Positions 1 through 10,283 of a DNA stretch of 64,000 bases are shown here, in pieces (the first letter of the stretch is position 1; the number at the start of each line of letters is the position of its first letter). The position numbers and the translations under genes are program-made. Origin of the DNA: Megamerina dolium (taxonomy: Eukaryota > Arthropoda > Insecta > Diptera > Megamerinidae); the NCBI GenBank assembly GCA_963854835.1, contig OY978525.1:77640128-77704127 (forward strand). Direction: 5' to 3'. Below the pieces are notes generated by a model, which searched no databases, was not told the DNA's origin, and worked only from the letters and a program-made list of their open reading frames with translations.

Positions 1-404
1 AACGACGATGCAACGACTGTCACCGTCAATTCGGAGCGTTATGGTCATATGATAACCGACTTTTTTTTGCCTGCTATTGAAGAATACGACTTAGAGAATA
101 TGTGGTTTCAACAAGACGGTGCCACATGCCACATAACTTGAGCGAATATGGCTTTATTGCAAGAGAAATTTTCTGGTCGCGTAATTTCTCGTCCTGGCGA
201 TATCAAGTGGCCACCAAGATGATGCGATTTGACACCGCTTGGCTTTTTTCTCTGTACGCGAAAGACCGTGTTTATGCAGATAAAGCTTTAACTCTTGAGC
301 ACCTAAAAACCAACATTCGTCACGTTATGGCTGAGATACCGCCCAATATGTCTCAAAAAGTGGTCGAAAATTACCCCAAAAAAATCGATGTTCAAACTTT
401 ATAA
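1..404 (+). pseudogene. DD41D (rosa-like) Tc1/mariner transposase, C-terminal remnant
   Basis: Frame 1 reads the middle of an IS630/Tc1/mariner transposase, including the second catalytic aspartate in WFQQDGATCH at about 100-130. Stops follow at about 139 and 224, and a frameshift near 245 moves the tail (YAKDRVYADK ... PPNMSQKVVENY) to frame 3, ending at 404. The third acidic position, normally D in the segment CDLTPLDFF, reads G here. It lies 41 residues after the second aspartate, the spacing of the DD41D group first described from the tephritid Ceratitis rosa (family knowledge). The 5' half lies outside the window. With stops, a frameshift and a lost catalytic residue it is dead. Confidence 0.8.
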
Positions 405-484
405 TAAAAAAGAAATATCATGATAAAAAATATTTTATATGTGTTTTATTTACATTTACTTTTGAAACCGCAAAATAGATAACC

Positions 485-751
<267 letters not shown>

Positions 752-1800
752 CACTCCCCCAGGATATTTGAATGCCCGTATCCTGCTTGAACCCAGCGTG
801 AAGCCATATTTAGCCTAATTGCTGATATAAGCGCTCTCTGCTTGACAAATAGATCCACAGGGAATAGATGCAATAGCGAGTAGAGTGCTTTTGACTGGGT
901 GGTTCTTAGAGTCAACACCGCAGACTTCTTTTGAACCTTGTCTATTAGCCGCCTGTGTACCTCTTATCACTCCGTAAAAAAGAATTGGTCTGACGACCGC
1001 GCAGTATAGCCATGATACGATTCTGGGACTCATCCCATATTTTACCTATGGCTTTCTTACAGGAATAGGGTGCTGCTGTTGCTTTACGAACCCTTTCCTC
1101 AGTGTTTGGTTTCCAAATTAGTTTTGCATCTAAAGTTATACCCAAGTACTTCGCCTATTCAATTAGCTTTACGCTAGTTCTTCTAATACTAGGTAAGCTA
1201 AAAATAGGTATTTTATGATTTCTAGTAAAGAGGATTAGCTCAGTTTTGATAGGGTTGATGGCCAGACCAGAGTTTAAAGCCTATTTGGACAGGCTTGATA
1301 AGGCATGGTTCATCACTTCGGTGAGTGTGTTTAAATATTTTCCCGATGCCACAAGTGCCACGTCATCTGCATAAATCACCGCTTTGCAGCCCGTGGCCTG
1401 AAATGATATGTGATTGATTCATTGATGGTTATGTTACACAGAAGAGGCGATATCGCGCTCCCTTGAGGTGTGCTCATGTACTAATATATGAGCTACACAG
1501 TTTTGAGTTTATCACTCTTTGCCTTAGCAAAGGTTCATCCACCTTAAGCATAGCAAGGGAGTTTTCAACTGCTTCTGGGTTTATGTTATTGAAAGCCCCC
1601 TCACTATCTAGAAAGGTGACTAGGCTATATTCTTTGCAGTGCATAGATGTTTCGATCTTCGGATTAACATTGAAAGTTCGGCCAAAGCTGTCCTCCAAAC
1701 AGGCTGGAAAGTGGGTATCAATTAGTACCAGAAGAGTTTCCACATTTGAAGTAGTCCATTCACCATCACCATTTAGATATCACCAAGGGTGATATCTAAA
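752..1800 (-). pseudogene. Non-LTR retrotransposon RT fragment, left arm (LOA/I-type)
   Basis: Read on the minus strand this gives an RT palm and thumb. In coding order: FLDSEGAFNNI (RT motif with catalytic D) near 1600, the YADD box (IYADDVALVASGK) near 1360, a YLGITLD motif near 1145, then thumb sequence (AVVRPILFYGV) to about 760. Stops and frameshifts interrupt it throughout (for example after SSYIST near 1474). The copy is cut at the (TA)n at 752. It is the mirror partner of 4448-5610 and retains about 62 bp that the partner lost. An LOA- or I-group assignment is likely but not proven. No endonuclease part is present. Confidence 0.75.
1772..1800. repeat. 29-bp hairpin (13-nt arms, 3-nt loop)
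   Basis: TTTAGATATCACC, a 3-base AAG loop, then GGTGATATCTAAA. The same hairpin is present in the opposite arm at 4460-4488. It sits at the inner edge of the RT fragment next to the (TA)n tract. Confidence 0.9.
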
Positions 1801-1810
1801 ACCTCCTAAC

Positions 1811-1813
<3 letters not shown>

Positions 1814-1865
<52 letters not shown>

Positions 1866-1873
1866 TATATACA

Positions 1874-1915
<42 letters not shown>

Positions 1916-1923
1916 TATATAAA

Positions 1924-1986
<63 letters not shown>
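1814..1986. repeat. (TA)n tract, target of the central DNA transposon
   Basis: Interrupted TA dinucleotides with TACATA and TAAATA variants. The DNA transposon starts at 1987 after ATATAT and ends at 4325 followed by ATATAT, so it was inserted in this tract. The exact target duplication cannot be read in a TA background. Confidence 0.95.
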
Positions 1987-4322
1987 TAGGGTGGGTCAAA
2001 TTTTTTCGACCCAAAGGCTCATCGTGATTCTTATTCTATGGGTCATTCTAAGCAAATTTGCTAAAGAAACCATAGCTCAATTTCGAGCCCCCGGCTTTTT
2101 CAAAATAGGTATTTTTTCTAGAAATATTCGAGAATAGAGGCAAAAAAATGCTATTTCCTTTAGCCAAATGTGTATGTGGGGGTTTTTTGGGTCGCGGAAT
2201 CCATTTTTGACATTAATTTTTATTTTTGAGTGCCGCCAGAGGGCGCTTTCGTACATTTTTTTGGAAAAATATACGATACTGTTGTGGAAATAGACGAACT
2301 TTTGACTTTGTATTGAATATATTCAAAATACATACTCGAATTATAAATTGTTAAATCATATTCCATACATTTTGTTCCTTTTTCCAGCTTTTCTAAAAAT
2401 AAAATCGATAGATTTCAAGCTAAGACCTAAATCACATTTTTACCAGCTTTTGAAGGAAGAAAACCTCAAAATCTAGCTGGAAAATCTTAATATTTATAAA
2501 TTAATTAATTAATATTTAATTTTAAACATGGATCTATTGCCGTCAACATCACAAGCCGCACCAACATCAATAAGTGCCGAAAGTAGTTTGAAACATATGC
2601 CTTCTCACGATGTTCCTGCTTTTGGTATGTCTTCTGATTTGACTGGTCTGAATCTGCCAACTAAACAGGATATTTTAAGATGCTATTTTTTCTTGGCCGA
2701 ACGTGCTAAAATGCAAAGTAAAATGTTTTCATATAAAACATTTACTCCTCAAGTGACAGACAAATTGATTGGAATTTGGAGCAAACTGAATATTGAAATT
2801 ATATGCAAACGAAATATTGTTAGAAAATTGAATACCTTGCTTGACAAATACTACACTGCAGATAAATGCAAAGCAAAAGGCTCCAGTCTCACATCTTTCT
2901 TACGATCCATAAAAGAATTATTTTACATTGGGAAATGTAAATGTGGCTTGAAAGCTGCTCTATGCTCATGTGGAATGATTCCAGAAGAGTTGAAAGAGTT
3001 TATGATGGATCAACATAATGACAGAAGATCTACGATACCGGAATACCAGACAGAAATTGAAGAGCAAGCACCTACATCTACAATAATAGAAACAATTGAA
3101 GAGAGCCAGGGTCTAACATACGTGCCAGAAGAAGACCAGGAAAGTGATTATGAGCATAGTACACATTTAGTAGAAGCACAAAATGCATCTCAAACGAAAC
3201 GAGGACCATATACACCCAGATACGATGCTTTCAAGTTTGCTATGATGTGTGCCAGATTTGGTGTGTCAGATAGAATAGCATCAGCATTGGCAACATCTCT
3301 TATGGAAGACATTGGCGTCAAAGATGGTCATGGCAGATTCTGAACACAAAGTCATCAAATTGAACGAATTTTTCATCAACAAAGCAATGTCTCTAGATTC
3401 TTTGATTGGCATATGCTGTGATGGTGAGCGAGCAAATACTGGCATAAGAAATGGAATTTTGCGACGATTCGAAATGCAGTTAAACAGACCACTGCATTGG
3501 TTTGTGTGCCTTCTCCACTTTAACGAGCTTCCGTTACGGCATTTGTTTGACACTTTGGAGAAATCATCCACCACTGGACATTGATCCACCGCTGCCAGAT
3601 CCGAAAATTCCAGTACACATACAAGGAACGGAAAGACATGTTCAATTGCTGGCTAGTGTATCCAAAAGAGTTTTAGAACATAATCGAGAAGGAGTTATGG
3701 CGGTGACATTAGAAAGTCGTGAAAAATTCGCTAGACTTGACAGCAAGAAAGACTTTCAAAAATAACTCCTTCGCGTTTATTTCCTAAAACTCTTCGTTTT
3801 GTTTCTTAATTACTGAATTCAATTAATTTTTTTTATTAATTACATTTTATATGCTTTTATTATTTGTTATGTTGAATTTTAGAAGAACAAAATAAAGTAA
3901 AATATGCTTTGTTTACTCTTTGTCTTAAATTCCCCCATCATTTTTAACGCTAAACACTCTGGGCTATTTAAAGTTTTGGGTTGTCTTATGAGAAAGTCAA
4001 ATATTCGTAAAAAAAAAACGATAAAATTAAAAAATGAACGAAAGCGCCCTCTGGTGGTGCTCAAAAATAAAAATAGATCTCAAAAATGGATTCCTCGATC
4101 CAAAAACCCCCACATACACATTTGGCTAGAGAAAATAGCATTTTTTTTTACATCTATTCTTGAGTATTTGGGGAAAAAACCTATTTTGAAAAATTCGGGG
4201 GCTCGAAAATCATTTTAGAGCTATGGTTTCTTTGGAAAAGTATCTTCAAATGACCCGTAGAACAAGAATCTGAGAAGATGAGCCCCTTAACATTTTTTCG
4301 GCCCCCTACAATTTGACCCACC

Positions 4323-4325
<3 letters not shown>
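1987..4325 (+). mobile_element. Class II DNA transposon with ~280 bp imperfect TIRs, superfamily unassigned
   Basis: The ends are exact inverted repeats at the tips: TAGGGTGGGTCAAA at 1987-2000 and its complement ending at 4325. Homology continues imperfectly for about 275-295 bp (1987-2260 against 4031-4325), sharing blocks such as AAAGAAACCATAGCTC, CAAAATAGG and GAGGGCGCTTTCGT. The 2.34 kb interior holds a broken transposase-like reading frame (2528-3765). Both ends abut (TA)n. The length, long TIRs and a C-x-x-H motif in the protein point to an RNase-H-fold cut-and-paste element, but I cannot place it in a named superfamily. An internal deletion probably makes this copy non-autonomous. Confidence 0.8.
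2528..3765 (+). pseudogene. Transposase-like protein of the 1987-4325 element, broken
   Basis: The first frame (2528-3343, 271 aa) begins MDLLPSTSQ and has a helical region near residues 45-115, a Cys-rich patch (GKCKCGLKAALCSC, about residues 137-150) and an acidic linker. The frame then changes: 3312-3584 carries ICCDGERANTG and WFVCLLHFNELPLRHL, which look like a catalytic-core D region and a C-x-x-H motif shared by several eukaryotic transposase families. A third frame (about 3585-3765) gives a C-terminal piece ending at a TAA. The short distance between the acidic linker and the CCDG motif suggests an internal deletion near 3310-3340 that removed upstream catalytic sequence (inference). 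The start was chosen as the first ATG after the TIR. Confidence 0.6.
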
Positions 4326-4382
<57 letters not shown>

Positions 4383-4390
4383 TGTATATA

Positions 4391-4447
<57 letters not shown>
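4326..4447. repeat. (TA)n tract, right of the DNA transposon
   Basis: TA dinucleotide with TAAATATGTA interruptions mirroring those at 1855-1890. It is the inner part of the right inverted-repeat arm. Confidence 0.95.
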
Positions 4448-4449
<2 letters not shown>

Positions 4450-5610
4450 GTTAGGAGGTTTTAGATATCACCCTTGGTGATATCTAAATGGTGATGGTGA
4501 ATGGACTACTTCAAATGTGGAAACTCTTCTGGTACTAATTGATACCCACTTTTCAGCCTGTTTGGAGGACAGCTTTGGCCGAACTTTCAATGTTAATCCG
4601 AAGATCGAAACATCTATGCACTGCAAAGAATATAGCCTAGTCACCTTTCTAGATAGTGAGGGGGCTTTCAATAACATAAACCCAGAAGCAGTTGAAAACT
4701 CCCTTGCTATGCTTAAGGTGGATGAACCTTTGCTAAGGCAAAGAGTGATAAACTCAAAACTGTGTAGCTCATATATTAGTACATGAGCACACCTCAAGGG
4801 AGCGCGATATCGCCTCTTCTGTGTAACATAACCATCAATGAATCAATCACATATCATTTCAGGCCACGGGCTGCAAAGCGGTGATTTATGCAGATGACGT
4901 GGCACTTGTGGCATCGGGAAAATATTTAAACACACTCACCGAAGTGATGAACCATGCCTTATCAAGCCTGTCCAAATAGGCTTCAAACTCTGGTCTGGCC
5001 ATCAACCCTATCAAAACTGAGCTAATCCTCTTTACTAGAAATCATAAAATACCTATTTTTAGCTTACCTAGAATTAGAAGAACTAGCGTAAAGCTAATTG
5101 AATAGGCGAAGTACTTGGGTATAACTTTAGATACAAAACTAATTTGGAAACCAAACACTGAGGAAAGGGTTCGTAAAGCAACAGCAGCACCCTATTCCTG
5201 TAAGAAAGCCATAGGTAAAATATGGGATGAGTCCCAGAATCGTATCATGGCTATACTGCGCGGTCGTCAGACCACTGCGGTGTTGACTCTAAGAACCACC
5301 CAGTCAAAAGCACTCTACTCGCTATTGCATCTATTCCCTGTGGATCTATTTGTCAAGCAGAGAGCGCTTATATCAGCAATTAGGCTAAATATGGCTTCAC
5401 GCTGGGTTCAAGCAGGATACGGGCATTCAAATATCCTGGGGGAGTGCACTACAATTCCGAATGCCATCGACTATACCATTCCCATACCATGCTTTGACAA
5501 TAGATTCTCAATCCATATACCCTCAATGAAAGAATGAAATAGGGGTATTGTCAACGAAACTGGAGTTCAATCGGTACAACTGTATACAGATTGGAGAAAG
5601 GGTAGGAGGT
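4448..5610 (+). pseudogene. Non-LTR retrotransposon RT fragment, right arm (LOA/I-type)
   Basis: Plus-strand mirror of 752-1800. Readable pieces are FLDSEGAFNNI near 4645-4680, IYADDVALVASGK near 4885-4925, GITLDTKLIW at 5115 and an open thumb segment 5115-5537 (140 aa). Beyond the mirrored part it continues to about 5610, with NRGIVNETGVQSVQLYTD resembling the start of an RNase H domain (YTDGS type). Several in-frame stops and a ~62 bp deletion near 5278 relative to the left arm show decay. The 3' end is lost before the RNase H core. Confidence 0.75.
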
Positions 5611-6283
5611 GAACGGCGAAATCACAGCATCATTATTTTGCCAATTAAATCAAATTGAACTTTAATTCACTTGCATTTTGAAGTCTGCTGGTTACAGTTG
5701 GTGCCATAGCTCAAGTTAATCATACAACTTCATTGGTAAATGTTGAAACATCAGCATGCACGTTTATTTGTCATTTTCGATATCCTCATTATCATAGTCG
5801 AGATCAGTTTCATCGTCATCAACTCTCCTATTCATTGTTTTGTCGTCGCTTAACTTCAACATTCTCATCGACGTTTGTCGCCATCGCTCACATCCGTATA
5901 TTTTCTACAATACACATCGCACAAGTATTGTCGTCATCGTTTTCACCCACATCATTCGTTGCCAACGATCAGAGGCCAATACTTGCTATAAATTTTTCAT
6001 CTTCGTACATATCGCGCATGTGTTATCTCTTGTATCCATCGAGCACATTCTATTGTTCACCGACACATTCATTCACAACATTCATCGCTTATATCAATTT
6101 TATTCGTTGCTATCGGTTAACGGCAATATTTGCCGTTAAGCTCAACGCTTCTAGAGACCCGTCAGTTTACCACATAATTGTGTGTTTTTGAAGAGAGTAC
6201 GCGGCATGTATGTTGCTCCATTCTTTTTTGTACCTTAATTTTGCAGCAAAGCGGATTTCAAAATAAAAAAAAACTTACTTGTT
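5611..6283. other. Unassigned AT-rich spacer
   Basis: No domain is recognised. A 152-codon open frame (5733-6191) consists mostly of F, S, H, I and T from TCATCG-rich low-complexity DNA and has no recognisable motif. An AATAAA-like A-rich run lies at about 6262-6275. The stretch could be untranslated or LTR sequence of a decayed element, but no partner repeat is in the window. Confidence 0.5.
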
Positions 6284-6289
6284 TTGTCC

Positions 6290-6905
6290 TGTAGAAAATC
6301 AGGTAGACAGTTTTTGCAGAGGATCTGTAGGTTCAATACTCATTACCAGACCATGTCCTTGCTTTATCTCCCGCTATTCTTACTGCTACCTTCCTTACAA
6401 CTACGTATACCGGAGTTAGATTCAGGATTACTTCTAGCGCTGCTGTTGGACAAGTTCTCATTGCCTCGGTTATGCCTATGCCACTATCCTCTGGTTTTTT
6501 CCAATTCCGATTGCATTGTCTTAAGCTCTGTCCTGCCTCACAGTTGTATGTCTTTCCATCTCGGAATAGTCCTTTTCCTAGGAAATGGAACAATTGTGGT
6601 CTTAGCAGTATTAACGCTTAATCTTACAGACTTCAATTGCTCAACAATTTTTAGTCCCTTTTGAATTATGTCACACAGAGTTTTTTCAAATTTGCCACTA
6701 GCGATTATCGCATTTCCTTCAGCACACTGTTCACGGTTTATCCACTACCAGGCTCCACATGGAGGCGAAAGAGCATCTCCTTGTGTACAGCTCCTGGTTG
6801 TGATGAGAGCCATTGTGCCCTCTCTAGCAGAGGTTTTTCCGAAGGCTCCCTTGATATTCCCGCTATATATGCATATTGATTGGGCTCCAGTAGAATTTAC
6901 TGTAA
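6290..6905 (-). pseudogene. Non-LTR RT thumb fragment (LOA-like), minus strand
   Basis: Minus-strand translation gives CTQGDALSPP (RT motif before the active site) near 6790, then ASGKFEKTLCDIIQKGLKIVEQL, then SVNTAKTTIVPF near 6610. It ends in ITEAMRTCPTAALEVILNLTPVYVV near 6380-6480. The last block matches in type the GAMRTSPTAALGII segment of the plus-strand element at about 56.7 kb, so both belong to the same broad family. The frame is broken and the YADD box region is lost. Confidence 0.65.
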
Positions 6906-6927
6906 GATTTCGCATCTTATATAATTG

Positions 6928-8350
6928 TTTACAACACGAAAGATGTCAGACTTATCGGTATGAAGGACCTCGGGTGAGTTGCGTCTTTTTCCCGACTTTG
7001 GATTTTGCCAGCCAACTCTTTTTGTCGGTAGATGGCATCAGTTAGAAACTGCGGGCACTGACAAGTTCTCCAGTACGTGATCCTTCCACGGAAGTTAGGT
7101 CTTCCTCTTCTGCGTCGTCCACAAGCGGGTTCCGAATATAACACTTCCTTAGCCGAAGCGTGTTCTTCCATTCGCTCGACATGACCTCGCCAGCGCAGCC
7201 ATTGAGTTTTAATGCACTTTACTATGTCAGTATCGCCATACAGTTCATACAGTTCATGGTAGTACCTTATTCGGTACTCGTGACCAACGCAAATAGGTCC
7301 AAAGATCTTCCGTAGGACTTCTCTCGAATACCCCTATCATTCTCTCATCTGAGGTGCATATTGTCCAAGCTTCGCCGCCATTTGTAAGGGAAGACATGCT
7401 GAGAGATTTATAGAGCGCTGTTTTCGCTTCTCTAAAGAGGACGGACCTCTATTGTTTACTTAGCCCAAAGTAGCACCTGTTAGCAAGAAAGTTTCTTCGT
7501 AATATCTCCAGGCTGACGTCATTACGGGAGTTAATGCTGGTTCCAACGTAGACATTCACTACTTCAAAAGCGTAGTTATCAATAGTGATGTGCTATCCAA
7601 AACGCACGGAACCCTTTTTTGTCGACAACTTTCGAATCTTACAGCTTTCCAATTATAAGAATGCTGCACTCTCGCGTGTTAATGCCGATTATGTCAATAT
7701 CACCGGCATACGCTAACAACATGAGACTTTGGTTGTGCTATTGTGTCCTAGATCAGCAGCTCGTATTATTTCCTCCACAATGATTTTCCCCGTCCGGAGA
7801 GGTCCTTCCCAATTTTCACTGCACAAGGGGAGTTACACAGTGTCATCCTGTAAATACGAATGAGCTTCGCAGGAATACCGAACTTAGACATTGTTGTGTA
7901 GAGGTAGTCAATTACTGGATTGTCGAAAGCAGCTTTATAATCAACAAAAAGGCGGTGTGTGTTGATCTGTTTTCCTGGGTCTTCTCCAGGATTTGGCGCA
8001 ATATGAAAATCTGGTCGATGGTGGATTTATCAGATCTGAAGCAACACTGATAAGACCCAGTAAGGTTGTTAAGGATACGCTTCAACCTTTCACACAGTAC
8101 TCTCGATAGAACCTTGCATGCGATATTAAGAAGACGGTAGTTGGAATACGTTGTGGGCCTCCTTTCGTATCCAATGACAGAGACAGAGACAGTGAATACT
8201 GAGCCTCCAAATTTCGGGCATGGTTTCATCCGACCATATTCTGCTTAGGATCTGGTGCATGCGGGTGAGCAGCTCTGGTCTTAAACAACTCGGCAGGCAG
8301 GCCATCAACACCTGAAGTTTTGTTGTTTTTCAGCCTGCAAATGGCATCTC
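6928..8350 (-). pseudogene. RTE-like non-LTR RT, decayed
   Basis: On the minus strand the order is: TYSNYRLLNIACKVLSRVLCERLKRI (RT fingers) near 8090-8160; GSYQCCFRSDKSTIDQIFILRQIL near 7985-8060; LLAYAGDIDIIGIN near 7675-7720 (YADD changed to YAGD); a HVERMEE-type and GRRRRGRPNFRG tail at about 7080-7190, ending by 6929. Fragments lie in different frames with many stops. The tail with Arg-rich GRP after HVERM is typical of insect endonuclease-reverse transcriptases that I would group with RTE-like elements; the clade is tentative. It is transcriptionally convergent with nothing recognisable. Confidence 0.65.
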
Positions 8351-8384
8351 TGTCAATCTTGGCTTTGCCACCATGTGCGTCAGC

Positions 8385-8960
8385 TCACCGCGATTCAACC
8401 ACGACCACGACCCACTTTTCATTACCAGTAGCCATCGGCTTCAGAAACGGATCGATTTGGTTGCGATTCAGCTACTAATCGCAGATGGAAATACGGTCCA
8501 TAAGATTTTTTTTCGTTAACTCGTGTGGCACACATACATCGAGCTTCTTTTTTTATCCAGCGTTGTTTAAATGGTTCCAAACGGTTTTTTGCGCAATTTT
8601 TAGCTCCTGGGTAATAGAAGCAGTGCCTACATAATGGTCAGACTCGACGATTTCCATTGTTTTTATTGATATTTTCAACAATTGGCCTTCCAGAGCGTGG
8701 TGAATCTTTGACATCAAAATTACCGAAACGGAATAGACAAAACCAAAATTGCACGTGATTGGCTGTTACAGTATCAGGACCATAAACACAATTCGTATTT
8801 TCAGCCGTCTGGCTTGCGTTTTCGCCTTTATCGAAGAAAAACTGTATTTTCTCTTTACTGGTGTCCATCTTTGACGCGTGCTCAAACAATGCTGAGTCCA
8901 ACAATCTGAAAACTGCCTGAAAAGTTTATTTAGTACGAAATCGTATCTTTCTAACGCCTC
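8385..8960 (-). pseudogene. Mariner transposase N-terminal remnant
   Basis: The minus strand encodes a mariner-type N-terminal HTH region: KIQFFFDKGENASQTAENTN ... FWFCLFRFGNFDVKDSPRSGRPIVENI, the hallmark linker before the second HTH, in 8640-8904. This is followed in other frames by LFYYPGAKNCAKNRLEPFKQ-type and MCATRVNEKKSYGPYFHLRL sequence corresponding to the start of the catalytic domain near 8400-8560. No catalytic triad or TIR is visible, and the sequence runs into the RTE-like remnant at about 8.37 kb. Decayed. Confidence 0.75.
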
Positions 8961-9320
8961 GAACTTGTATGGCGAAATGTGCACAGATATATATTTTTTA
9001 ATTTCATTTTAAAATATAATTTTTGTATGAATAAACATACTTATTTCTCAAATGCGGGGAGTCAAAATTAATTTTAGACCCTTCGTTTCGCGAAAGGAAT
9101 TTCTATTTTTGCTATACAATTTGTGGCCAACAAATTTCTAACCAATAAAAAATAATTTTTTTTATATAGGGTAATTAAAGATTTTAATTTTAATTTTACG
9201 AGTGGAAATACACGGGATTTAAATATATTTCACTTCCGCGGTATCTTGGAAAAATAAAACAAGAATCTCTAGTTTCAATATTCATACGATATGTTAGCTA
9301 TTTCGCCATACAAGTTCGAG
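8959..9320. repeat. 20-bp inverted repeat spaced by ~320 bp
   Basis: CTCGAACTTGTATGGCGAAA at 8959-8978 is exactly reverse-complemented at 9301-9320. The interior is AT-rich and non-coding. It could be the termini of a small MITE or a residual mariner end, but no TA target duplication is evident. Confidence 0.6.
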
Positions 9321-9912
9321 CCGCCTTGCTGCGCATGAATTTGTTTTGTGTATGGAAGACAAAATAGAACATCAGAAAATTGAAGAGTTTTTTTCTCTCC
9401 CAAGAAACGAGAGCAAAGGCAACAACAAATACGCAGGCGTAAGTAGATGAGTGTGTGTATCAATGCGAGTGAAATCGACGAAAGACGAACAATTTGATGT
9501 GTTGATTTTTGGTGGCTGTTGGATGGCATGAAATGACAAAATCTTCAAAAAAAACCACATGTATATGTGCAGAGACACAAACGCACGTGCCCACGCATAT
9601 TTCTCTGCTGCTGGTGATAGAGCAGATTGCATTTGATATGAGTTTGCAACCAGAAGCTGTGATTACATGCATATATTTAAAACGAGAATAATGATTGATA
9701 ATAATATAATAAATATGTATACTAAAGAACAGCATATTAATTTTCCTATTACGTTTATATGGCATATGTACTTTATTCAGTACGATTTTACACGGGCTGT
9801 GCTAGGTACGCTATTGTTGTGTTATTTAGTGCAAGATATTCCGTTATCCGTTACTTAATTCTTCTTTGATCAACCAAAAGCATTTCATTTCTTTTGAATA
9901 ATATTGTATATA
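9321..9912. other. AT-rich non-coding spacer
   Basis: No coding motif, RNA gene or repeat partner recognised. It forms the left flank of the Tc1-like element. Confidence 0.6.
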
Positions 9913-10133
9913 CAGTGGCTCACAGCTTATTTCGTACAGTGTATATATTTTTATGTACATGGCTGTAACATCGAAACTAAAAAACTTATCAATAAGTTTT
10001 GAATGTAGATGTCTATGTATGTGTTTAGTAAACCTAATAAGAAAACGGGGAACCCCAAAAATTGTTCTTTTTGTCATGCAAGAGAGAAAAACTATTGATC
10101 AGCTGATTTTCAGCTCACATCTTATTTCGTACA
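9913..10133 (+). repeat. Left IR/DR end of the Tc1-like element
   Basis: Outer direct repeat at 9913-9942 and inner direct repeat at 10111-10133, both containing CTTATTTCGTACA. These are the likely transposase binding sites by analogy with IR/DR elements. Confidence 0.8.
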
Positions 10134-10283
10134 CAAACTTCAATGTAAGTAAGTTTCATTCTGCCGCGCAGTTACAAAGTTTTTTTGAATTGTATGAGTT
10201 TTTGGACCTTTTTAACTATTATAACAATTTTTATTATTATTATTTTAAATAGTTAAAGTGCTGTAAATTAAACATTTAGCGTT

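Larger units (their letters stand above)
752..5446. repeat. Long inverted repeat (about 1.1 kb arms) around a DNA transposon
   Basis: Bases 752-1885 are the near-exact reverse complement of about 4375-5446. The arms contain the same decayed non-LTR RT segment plus interrupted (TA)n, including the same interruption pattern (1855-1890 mirrored at 4372-4405). The centre (1987-4325) is a TIR-bounded DNA transposon. The arms are not identical: the left keeps about 62 bp (924-985) missing from the right near 5278, and there are scattered substitutions. They are therefore not a simple fold-back read artefact of one sequence. Confidence 0.9.

Noticed and set aside
3904..4218. 104-codon open frame at the right end of the DNA transposon
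   Set aside because: Overlaps the right TIR, and its sequence is explained by the TIR itself.
5733..6191. 152-codon plus-strand open frame
   Set aside because: Low-complexity F/H/S/I/T composition from TCATCG-rich DNA, no recognisable motif, and an overlapping alternative frame of similar quality.
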